From positions 1-27,064 of the IMG/VR virus record IMGVR_UViG_3300020395_000084: 27,064 nucleotides of DNA; one strand, given 5' to 3'. Shown piece after piece: positions 7,707 through 16,050 of the stretch; within the stretch, counting starts at the first letter, position 1; the number at the start of each line of letters is the position of its first letter. Under the pieces are notes generated by a model. The model was not told the DNA's origin, ran no database searches, and saw only the letters and a program-made list of their open reading frames with translations. The position numbers and the translations under genes are program-made. This stretch comes from a virus.

Positions 7707-7790
7707 TATTCCTAGATAGTTCCGTCTGTATCGTTCCCTACTAATATATATTCATTATTGTTAGGGGCTGTTACTATTACATTGAATCCC
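7130..7790 (-). repeat. Tandem duplication of a cupredoxin-like domain, spanning two ORFs
   Basis: Two copies of about 105-110 residues share the order N-N-x-Y-x-L-x-G, then IKEG(E/D)RINF, then (A/T)GHP(F/L)Y, then GTYYY(K/Q)CGNHAAM. Copy 2 is whole inside the 1180-aa ORF. Copy 1 starts in the last 24 residues of the 2145-aa ORF and continues in the next ORF in another frame. Confidence 0.85.
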
Positions 7791-10700
7791 ACTTGAGATG
7801 TATCCTTAATTGTAACCGCAAGAGTATTACCAACTTGATTATTTCTAGTAATATCAGTGAATAATTTTATTTGAAGACTCTCATCACCTTCATCTGCTAA
7901 ATCATTGGCAAGAGTATGTGAGAAACTAAATGTATTAGATGTAATAATACCAGACCCCTGAATACTACCAGATGATAAATCATTAGCATCAATACCTTCT
8001 AATCTCCAATAAAGAGTTGTAGCATCAATAACATTAGTTGTTGTCACTGTTGTTGTGAATGAATCACCTTCCTTAAAATTAGATGCAGTTGTTGATAATG
8101 AATAAGTTGCATTAGCTGTTTGTGAAGTATCAACGATTTCAATTACAGAAGTATTTGCTACGTTATTAGTATATCCTGAATCAGTGTATAATTTAATTGC
8201 AAATTTTTCTTCCCCCTCTGTTAATACATCATTAGCAATAACATGAGTAATAATAAATGTACTATTATTAACTGTTCCTGTGCCACTCATGCTACCTGTA
8301 GAAAAATCAGCAGCAGATATAGTTCCAGTATGTGGATCAACTACCCAATAAAGAGTAGTTCCCTCAGTAACATTTTGAGTTGTTACTGTTGTTGTGAGTG
8401 TGTTTCCTTCATTTAATTGAGTTACACTTGGAGTTATATTATAAGAAGGTACAGCAGGATTTATTGAAGTATCATTAATAGTAACACTAAGAGTATTACC
8501 TACCTGAGTTGTTCTTCCAGAATCAGAGTATAATTTAATATCAAGCGTTTCATTACCTTCAGTAAGAGTATCTGCTTTAATAGTTGTTCCAAAACTTTGA
8601 GATCCACTCGCAGGAATTACTACATCACCTTCAAGAATACCATTATCAAAATCAGCAGAACCTATATTAGTACCACTAAACTCCCAATATAAAGTTGTAT
8701 TTGCTGTAACATTAGTAGTCACAACATTAATTGAAAGAAATTCTCCCTCATCTATTGGGTTTGTATTTGCACTAAGAGTATATGTAGGACTAGCAGGTGC
8801 GATTGAAGTATCATTAATTGTAATCTCTGATGAAATTGCTAGTAAAGCAGCTCCTGTAAATGGATATGCTTGATCATATAATTTAATTACAAACTTATCT
8901 ACTCCTTCTGTTGTAGTATCTTCTTTTATTAGAATACCAAAAGCAAATCCAGTTGAACCACCACCTGCTGCTACTGTTCCTGATCCAAATAATGCTGAAA
9001 CATCACTTTGAGTTAAAGTTCCGCTAGTTGCTTCTAAACCAAAATATAAATTTGTTCCAAGTGCAACATTACTCGTAGTAACTATAGTTGACATGGTCTC
9101 ACCTTCATTATAAGCAGTCTTATCTGGAGTTAAAGCATAACTAGGAGTTGCAGGTGTTTGTGAAGTATCACCAATAGTAACATTTACAGTAGATCCTAAC
9201 TGAACTGTTCTGCCAGGATTAGCAAATATTTTAACTGCAACAGTTTCAGTTCCTTCAGTTACTGAATCACTCTTAACAGTATGAGTAAATTGAGCAGTAT
9301 TATTTTGAATAACTGCAGATCCTGCCAACGATGGATTAGATCCTCCAGTTTCAAAATCGTCAGCAGTAATATTACTTCCACTTAATTCATAGTAAAAAGT
9401 AGAACTATTAGGAACATTACTTGTCGTAACTGTAGTTGTAAATGTATTTCCTTCATTAACACTAGTTGGAGAACATGATACATTCCATACTTGAGGACTT
9501 AATGACGTATCATTAATTGTAATCTGTGGAGTACTTGCAACCAGAAGATTAAAAGTAGCATCAGTATATAATTTAACTGTAAATTTTTCTTCACCCTCAG
9601 TTGCTAAATCATTTGCAAGATTCTTACTGAAACTAAAAATTCCTTGCGAATTAACAGCTGCAGATCCATCTAATGCTCCAACAAAATCAGATGTGTTTAT
9701 ATTTCCTGTTTCTTCATTTATTTTCCAATAAAGAGTAGTTCCTGGTAATACATTGGTTGTTGCTACTGTTATTGTGAATGAACCACCTTCACTTAGAGTC
9801 GTACTACTTGAAGAAATTGCATAGGTTTTAGCTTGGGAAGTATCATTAACAGTAACATTTACAGTGCTTCCAACCTGTTGAGTATAACCAGAATTGGTGA
9901 ATAATTTAACTGCAATAGTTTCAATTCCTTCAGTTACTTCATCTTCAGCAAGAGTATGACTAAACTGGAAAGAACCATCAAAACCAACAGTTCCAGATCC
10001 AACCATTGAACCAGAAGAAAAATCATTATTACTAACACCAGCACCCATTGCTGACCAGTATAAAGTAGTTCCTTGAGCAACATTAGTTGTCGTAACTGTA
10101 GATGTAAATGTATCTCCTTCATTAACAGTAGTTGGACTTACACTCAAAGCATAAGAAGGTCCAGCTGGTGTCTGTGATGTATCATTAATAGTAACACTAC
10201 TATTAGATGCTACTTCATTTGTTCTAGCAGAATCAGTAAATATTTGAAAATTAAGTGATTCAGATCCTTCCGTGCTTAAATCAGCTGCAACAGTATAGTA
10301 AAAACTAAATGTATTATCAAAAATTGAAGGTGATTGTTCTAAGTTACCACTTGAAAAATCATCAGCAGTTACACCATTACCACTTAAACGAGAATATAAA
10401 GTCGTCCCATTTGGAACATTAGTCGTTGTAAGAGTATATGTTATTGGTGACCCTTCATTTACACTTGTTGTAGAAGTTGTTATGTTATAAGTTGCAGTAG
10501 CAGAAGTATCAGAAATAGTTACATTCTTCGTGGCAACCTGTAATTGTCTTGTAGCATCCGTAAATACCTTTATCTCAAGTGTTTCATTACCTTCTGTTGT
10601 TGCATCATTTGCCAAAACATGTGTAAAATTAAACGAATTATTAGAAATAGACCCAGATCCAGTTAATGATCCTGAAGAGAAATCAGAAGAATTGATATTG

Positions 10701-13700
10701 GCTCCGCTAAATGACCAATATAAGGTAGTTCCATCAGCAACATTAGTTGTTGTAACAGTGGTTATAAGAGTACCACCTTCATTAACTGATGATACATTGG
10801 TTTGTATATTATAAGTTGGATTATTAACTGTAGGTATTCCTACACTATCATCAACATCCAAATAATAATATACTGCACCTTGAGTTCCCATTACAAAATT
10901 ACCATTTACAGTAGCTATTTCAAGAGCAGTCCAAGAAGATCCACCATCATCACTTACTTGAATAACTTGTTCACCACTATTTTCTTTAATCTTAAATTTA
11001 TAATTTCCTACTGCTGTAGCAATGCTATTACTAAAGGGATTTTCGTATGAATATGAAGTATCTGTTGTAATTTGCATCAAATAATACCCATTAGCAATTC
11101 TCAATTCAACAGGATTTCCAGAATCAGAACTTGTAAATTCTCTAATTCCAATAATCTTAACTTTAGCAGAACCAGAAGTAACACTAAACCTCTCATTTAA
11201 ATTTGGTCTAGATGGAGCTAATCCACTAGATGCTTCATAAACTGGATTGGGTGTTGTTTTTGAACCAGAAACCTCTCTAATTATTCTAACATCAGTTTCA
11301 TGTGTACTATAATCACCTGCCCATCTCAAATCATCTGGATCTGATCCAGGTGCATATCCCATATAAAAAGTGCTACTGGTCTCTGGGGATATTTGCTCTT
11401 TTAAATATGTTTTTAACTGAGTGCTAGTCCAATTTCTATTTTGTTGCAGAGTACAAGCCATTAATCCAGCAGTTACAGGACAAGCAGAAGAGGTTCCACT
11501 AAAAAAACCATCAGTAAAACGATAACTAGAAAACAGAATTTCACCTCTAACATACCTTGCCCATCGTGATCCATCTGAAATACTTCCATCATTTCTAAGA
11601 AGACTATTTACTGTCTGATCAATAGTTGCAGCTAATGTACCATCAGCAGGAGCATAAAAATCTATATTATTTCCTCTATTACTATAATCCTCCCCAGCTA
11701 CTGTATCTTCAATATTACCCAAAGTATTTTCCGCAAATTTTGCATCATATCCAAGACAAACTTTTGTTGAACTACCTGAAGATAAAGTCTCAATATTATC
11801 ATTTTGATACTTATTTAATGTACCAGTTCCTTTATCCTTAAAAAGAGTGTCAGATATTAATGTATGTCTATTCTTTAATTCATTATTAATAGCACCAATA
11901 GAAAATATATCATAACCAGCATCATCCTTTACTCCACATGGATAGGGAGCTCTATGAATGTAATATTCATCACCAGCTTTATTACCAGAAGTTATAACCA
12001 CTTTATTATTATGATCTACATCACCTGGTTCTGTAAGATACCATCCATCATTACCAGCAGAAAAAGCCATAATTACTCCTTCAGAAAGAGCAGCTTTCAT
12101 AGCATTCTCCTCCGTAGCTAGGTATGGATTTCCTCTAAGTGCGGGAAGTTTAATATAAACTAAAGGTGGGGTTGGTAAAAAAGTATAATAATTCATAGAC
12201 TCAGGTCCACCACCTTTCGTAATAAATTTTGGTATATTTGGAACCCTAGAAGCTGCTTGAGGTATAGAAACACCATCTCTTTTATTACAATCAACTTCAG
12301 CATAAGCAGTTCCTCTATATTCATAACTAAAATTTTGAGAATTATCTATTATCTGGTTAAAGATTTTCCCCCAACTATTACTAGAAACAGTTGGATTTTT
12401 TGCAGAGTTACCGCTAAATTTAGGATTATTTGGTTTATACTTATGAAATATTTGCATTACTCTAAATCCATTTTCCATTGGAACTGTCCATCCATCAATA
12501 CACCACTTATTAGAATTAAATGCCCACCCAAAATTCTTACCATAAGCTTGGGAAGCACAAGGAGTTCCATGATCACCTGCTTGTGATGTGTTTGGAAAAG
12601 CGGTTTTTGTACCATTACATCTTACTCTTGTATAATCTTCAGGAATTGATATTGAACCAAAATTATCAAAACTTGGAGAACGGGAATTAGGATCCGACCA
12701 CCAATTTCTTGCAGATGTCTCAGTCGGAACTTTAGTTCCATCCCAACGAGTCTCTAATAATGAAGGATTTGTTATCCAATATTCAGGGTCAAGATATGCT
12801 GGTGCATCTAAAATCATATCCAACACACCACATTTACCTGAACGATTTAATACATTACCTCCAATATAATTTGGTGGATCATTCTCACCAACACAAAATT
12901 CTGGATGTGCAAGCCAGAATCCATTATCCATTACTACTATATCAACATCTAAACCATCATTTGTATATTGAACATCTTCAGTTTTAACTGTACGACTACT
13001 ACTTGCCCAAGGATTAGTTGCATTTTCTTCACATCTCAATAATTGATAACCAGTTCTATTCCATTCTGTAGAATCCCAAGATTTATCACCAATTGTATAA
13101 TTTATATCTGTTGCAAAAATTTTACCATCTCCCGTAATACCTTGCTGAGTATTATAATCCGCAGTGTATCCACCCATACTATAAAGTTGCCAAGCAATTC
13201 CACCAGGATTATTATTCCAATTTTCTTTATTAGGATCACCATGACCACCATTTCTTACTTCATAAGAAAGTGTATGAGTTCCTGCTTTTAAAATACCTAA
13301 ATTGATAACTTGATAGTGTATTCCATAAAGAGGAGATCTTGAAATTTCTTTAGTTGTACCTTTTGTTCCATCAGTTCTACCATTCCAACCAGTATAAAAA
13401 TTTTCCTTTCCTGCAGGTATACCTGGCACAGGGTTTGAACCAGGAGAATAATATTTCTGCCCACCTAAATCTGGATATATTTTATATCCATCATCTCTAG
13501 TCCACTCTATAGCAGCATACTCACCATCTGCTGCTACAAAAAGTTGATAAGGTCCTGTAGTTGAGATGGTAATAAGATTAGTTCCAATTTGAGTTGCAGA
13601 TTTTAAAGGATCATCATCAGCAGGATTTGCAGGAACACTTGGATATACAGCATAATCATATAACAAAGGAAATCCCACATTCTGCCAATAATTCATTGCA

Positions 13701-14149
13701 GGAGTATTTGGATGTGCAGATTTTACCAAAACCCAGTTAGTAGTTCCTTGATTAAGTTGACCAGTTATTGCCATCAACGAACTCTGAACTAACTGTGGAT
13801 TGTTAGGAACGTAATGTAAATCTCTATAATTTTTTACACTCTTACCAAATCTATTAGAATGCCATACTAGATCATCTCTTATATGACCACCATTAGATCC
13901 CATTTCATGTGCATGAAATGTAACATCTAATTCAACATATTGAACGTCTGGATGTTTTCTTAATTCTTCTACTTCTGCAAGAGATAATTGATATGTACCA
14001 ATAGTTTCATCAAACTTACAATCATTTTTACAGAGACATTCACGATCTGGAATATTTAATTCATAATGAGTTTCGCAACATAAAGAATGATGTATCTTTT
14101 GCCAACAAGCACCATCTTTAGCCTTGACCTGATAATTCTTCCTTGCCAT
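7712..14149 (-). CDS. Giant virion adhesin: I9-like prodomain, S8 subtilase, nine Calx-beta repeats
   Basis: This 2145-aa protein is modular. Residues 1-45 carry six Cys (15, 24, 25, 38, 40, 44). Residues about 46-80 (SLAEVEELRKHPDVQYVELD) resemble the end of an inhibitor I9 prodomain. Residues about 90-400 are an unrecognised beta-rich region. A subtilisin-family protease follows with D408 (DIVVMDNG), H527 (DHGTPCAS), oxyanion N700 (SAGNDG) and S887 (SGTSSACP); the spacing is long, implying insertions. Nine Calx-beta-like repeats of about 112 residues run from about 1108 to 2120. The last 24 residues begin a cupredoxin domain that is cut off. The protein probably acts on the virion surface, cleaving itself or host-surface proteins. 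AGGGA sits 6 nt before the ATG, right after the previous stop. Confidence 0.88.
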   Translation of the reverse strand: MARKNYQVKAKDGACWQKIHHSLCCETHYELNIPDRECLCKNDCKFDETIGTYQLSLAEVEELRKHPDVQYVELDVTFHAHEMGSNGGHIRDDLVWHSNRFGKSVKNYRDLHYVPNNPQLVQSSLMAITGQLNQGTTNWVLVKSAHPNTPAMNYWQNVGFPLLYDYAVYPSVPANPADDDPLKSATQIGTNLITISTTGPYQLFVAADGEYAAIEWTRDDGYKIYPDLGGQKYYSPGSNPVPGIPAGKENFYTGWNGRTDGTKGTTKEISRSPLYGIHYQVINLGILKAGTHTLSYEVRNGGHGDPNKENWNNNPGGIAWQLYSMGGYTADYNTQQGITGDGKIFATDINYTIGDKSWDSTEWNRTGYQLLRCEENATNPWASSSRTVKTEDVQYTNDGLDVDIVVMDNGFWLAHPEFCVGENDPPNYIGGNVLNRSGKCGVLDMILDAPAYLDPEYWITNPSLLETRWDGTKVPTETSARNWWSDPNSRSPSFDNFGSISIPEDYTRVRCNGTKTAFPNTSQAGDHGTPCASQAYGKNFGWAFNSNKWCIDGWTVPMENGFRVMQIFHKYKPNNPKFSGNSAKNPTVSSNSWGKIFNQIIDNSQNFSYEYRGTAYAEVDCNKRDGVSIPQAASRVPNIPKFITKGGGPESMNYYTFLPTPPLVYIKLPALRGNPYLATEENAMKAALSEGVIMAFSAGNDGWYLTEPGDVDHNNKVVITSGNKAGDEYYIHRAPYPCGVKDDAGYDIFSIGAINNELKNRHTLISDTLFKDKGTGTLNKYQNDNIETLSSGSSTKVCLGYDAKFAENTLGNIEDTVAGEDYSNRGNNIDFYAPADGTLAATIDQTVNSLLRNDGSISDGSRWARYVRGEILFSSYRFTDGFFSGTSSACPVTAGLMACTLQQNRNWTSTQLKTYLKEQISPETSSTFYMGYAPGSDPDDLRWAGDYSTHETDVRIIREVSGSKTTPNPVYEASSGLAPSRPNLNERFSVTSGSAKVKIIGIREFTSSDSGNPVELRIANGYYLMQITTDTSYSYENPFSNSIATAVGNYKFKIKENSGEQVIQVSDDGGSSWTALEIATVNGNFVMGTQGAVYYYLDVDDSVGIPTVNNPTYNIQTNVSSVNEGGTLITTVTTTNVADGTTLYWSFSGANINSSDFSSGSLTGSGSISNNSFNFTHVLANDATTEGNETLEIKVFTDATRQLQVATKNVTISDTSATATYNITTSTTSVNEGSPITYTLTTTNVPNGTTLYSRLSGNGVTADDFSSGNLEQSPSIFDNTFSFYYTVAADLSTEGSESLNFQIFTDSARTNEVASNSSVTINDTSQTPAGPSYALSVSPTTVNEGDTFTSTVTTTNVAQGTTLYWSAMGAGVSNNDFSSGSMVGSGTVGFDGSFQFSHTLAEDEVTEGIETIAVKLFTNSGYTQQVGSTVNVTVNDTSQAKTYAISSSSTTLSEGGSFTITVATTNVLPGTTLYWKINEETGNINTSDFVGALDGSAAVNSQGIFSFSKNLANDLATEGEEKFTVKLYTDATFNLLVASTPQITINDTSLSPQVWNVSCSPTSVNEGNTFTTTVTTSNVPNSSTFYYELSGSNITADDFETGGSNPSLAGSAVIQNNTAQFTHTVKSDSVTEGTETVAVKIFANPGRTVQLGSTVNVTIGDTSQTPATPSYALTPDKTAYNEGETMSTIVTTSNVALGTNLYFGLEATSGTLTQSDVSALFGSGTVAAGGGSTGFAFGILIKEDTTTEGVDKFVIKLYDQAYPFTGAALLAISSEITINDTSIAPASPTYTLSANTNPIDEGEFLSINVVTTNVTANTTLYWEFSGTNIGSADFDNGILEGDVVIPASGSQSFGTTIKADTLTEGNETLDIKLYSDSGRTTQVGNTLSVTINDTSINPAVPSYNITPSVTQLNEGNTLTTTVTTQNVTEGTTLYWVVDPHTGTISAADFSTGSMSGTGTVNNSTFIITHVIANDVLTEGEEKFAIKLYTDSGYTNNVANTSVIEIVDTSQTANATYSLSTTASNFKEGDSFTTTVTTTNVIDATTLYWRLEGIDANDLSSGSIQGSGIITSNTFSFSHTLANDLADEGDESLQIKLFTDITRNNQVGNTLAVTIKDTSQVGFNVIVTAPNNNEYILVGNDTDGTI
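7785..10826 (-). repeat. Nine tandem Calx-beta-like protein repeats
   Basis: Nine units of about 105-118 codons each contain V-N-E-G near the start, VTTTNV, TTLYW, (S/A)xDF, TEGxE and IND-TS at the end. Acidic TEG(N/E)E and NDTS positions are typical Ca2+-binding sites of Calx-beta domains. The units have diverged in DNA, so this is an old amplification. Confidence 0.9.
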
Positions 14150-14161
14150 TAATGATTCCCT

Positions 14162-16024
14162 TTAGTGTAAGTCAACCCATGAACTTCCATTATAAACTTG
14201 CAACTTATTTGTAGATACATTATATATTAATGCACCAGGATTATTTGGTAAAGTATCTCTAGTTGCAGTAGAAACTTTAGGCGGAAGCATAAAGCTTGAA
14301 GTGCTTCCACCTCCAGCATCTTCAAAGTCAACAGCACAACGAATAGAAGCCGTTCCTACACCCAATCTAGTAACAGAAGCATTTCCATCAACTTGTAAAG
14401 CATTACTAAACATGGTTGATCCAATACCAACCTTATTGAATAATGCAGTGCTTAATTGAGCATCAATATCAGCAACTACATTTTCAAACTCAGTTCCAAT
14501 AGCAACCTTTGAAGTTTTAGTTATATTTACTACATCAATATTATTAAATGTTGATATTCCTGTAGTAGTATTGATATTAGATCCATTAATTATATCAGGT
14601 ATATTTGCTGGTGCTGATAATGTTCCAGTAACTTCAAGATTACCAGCAACTTTAACATTACCAGTAAATGTCGATACACCAACCACATCTAATGCAGTTT
14701 CTGGATTTGGTTTATTAATACCCAACTTACCATCATAGGTAAGAGTCATCACATTATTATTTGATTTATGGAACCATCTGAATGATCCAGTATTAATTCC
14801 AGCAAAACTACCAAGATGAATATAATTACTAACATCTCCAAGATCACCATTAAATACATCAAGAGATTTTAAGTCATTACCAAATCTAATACCACCAATA
14901 CTTTCACCAATTCCAGTAGCAGATGGAACTCTCTGTGAAACATATACTGTTGCACTCTCATTACCAATAATAGTTGCAGTAGATATTCCAGTACTATAAA
15001 CTTGTAAATTATGTATTGGGTTATTTACTCCAATTCCCAATTTATCAGATACATTTAAGGTAGAAGTTGTAGTAACACCTATGTTAGAGAAACCAGCATT
15101 TAAAATACCTGTAGTAATAATACCCGATGCTGGATTAGAATTAATATGAGTAGTTTCTAATGTAGTAATAGTTCCAGCAACACTCACTATATTACCAGCA
15201 ACACTACCAGTAAGATTACCAGTTACACTACCCGTTAGAGGTCCAGTAAATCCTGTTACAGCAGTAACAATACCCGTTACATTAATACCACTACTAGATA
15301 AGCTAGTAACAGTTGAAGAATCACTAACTATGTTTCCTGTTACATTTCCTTTAAATTCAGATGCAGTAACAACACCAACTACATTTGCATTTGTAGTTTG
15401 TAACTGTGTGATAGTAGATTCATCACTTGTAATATCACCAGTAATATTTCCTTTAAATGTTGTAGCAGTAATAACACCAGTTGCTACAATATCTCCTGAT
15501 GAATTAATACCAACTCCTTCAGTAAAAGAAGATACATTATTATTTCCAGAAATTTGAAGGGTAAATCGAGGATCTACTGTCCCCACACCCACATTACCTT
15601 TCGCATATATGCTTGTATATCCTAGACCAACATTAATATTAGACCATTGTGATGTAGGAACATTCTCTAAATATTGCCCATCTCCATAATAAGTAACAAT
15701 ACCAGCAGTAGCAGTAGCAGTTACAATTCCAGTAGGAGAACCTACAATAACACCTTCTCCAACCTGTCCAGTGCTTACATTACTATTATTAACAATTAAT
15801 GTATCAGTTACAGTAAGAGATGTAATTATACCAGTAGTAGCATTTATTAATCCAGAACCTGGAACATTTGCATCCTGAATTACTTTGACTTTACCTCGGA
15901 CATCCAAAGCCTCAGTAGGAACAGTAGTTCCAACTCCAACCAATCCGTTCTGGTTTACAATCAGATTATCATCATCAACTTGAACACCATTACGGAAGTT
16001 AAATGTCTTCTTGATATTAGCCAT
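14162..16024 (-). CDS. Tail fibre/structural protein, 620 aa, beta-structured
   Basis: The protein has at least four copies of an L-G-(I/V)-G-x-x-x-P-x-x-x-L-x-V motif (for example VGVGTTVPTEALDV near residue 29, VGVGTVDPRFTLQI, LGIGVNNPIHNLQV and LGINKPNPETALDV). This motif is typical of phage fibre stalks and often precedes S74-type ends. Between the copies are V-T-G-x-(I/V)-rich strands of a probable beta-helical shaft. The C-terminus, NVSTNKLQVYNGSSWVDL, is a common fibre ending. No S74 chaperone is present here; the upstream 1931-aa gene has one. A late-promoter-like AATAAATA lies 18 nt before the ATG. It is virion structural, with no enzymatic motif seen. Confidence 0.82.
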   Translation of the reverse strand: MANIKKTFNFRNGVQVDDDNLIVNQNGLVGVGTTVPTEALDVRGKVKVIQDANVPGSGLINATTGIITSLTVTDTLIVNNSNVSTGQVGEGVIVGSPTGIVTATATAGIVTYYGDGQYLENVPTSQWSNINVGLGYTSIYAKGNVGVGTVDPRFTLQISGNNNVSSFTEGVGINSSGDIVATGVITATTFKGNITGDITSDESTITQLQTTNANVVGVVTASEFKGNVTGNIVSDSSTVTSLSSSGINVTGIVTAVTGFTGPLTGSVTGNLTGSVAGNIVSVAGTITTLETTHINSNPASGIITTGILNAGFSNIGVTTTSTLNVSDKLGIGVNNPIHNLQVYSTGISTATIIGNESATVYVSQRVPSATGIGESIGGIRFGNDLKSLDVFNGDLGDVSNYIHLGSFAGINTGSFRWFHKSNNNVMTLTYDGKLGINKPNPETALDVVGVSTFTGNVKVAGNLEVTGTLSAPANIPDIINGSNINTTTGISTFNNIDVVNITKTSKVAIGTEFENVVADIDAQLSTALFNKVGIGSTMFSNALQVDGNASVTRLGVGTASIRCAVDFEDAGGGSTSSFMLPPKVSTATRDTLPNNPGALIYNVSTNKLQVYNGSSWVDLH

Positions 16025-16042
16025 TTATACTGAATTTTTAGT

Positions 16043-16050
16043 TATTTATT
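16043..16050 (-). promoter_or_regulatory. T4-like late promoter candidate AATAAATA
   Basis: On the minus strand AATAAATA ends 18 nt before the ATG of the 620-aa fibre and overlaps the stop of the preceding fibre gene. It fits the NATAAATA form of late promoters known in T4-like cyanophages (T4 itself uses TATAAATA). Confidence 0.5.
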
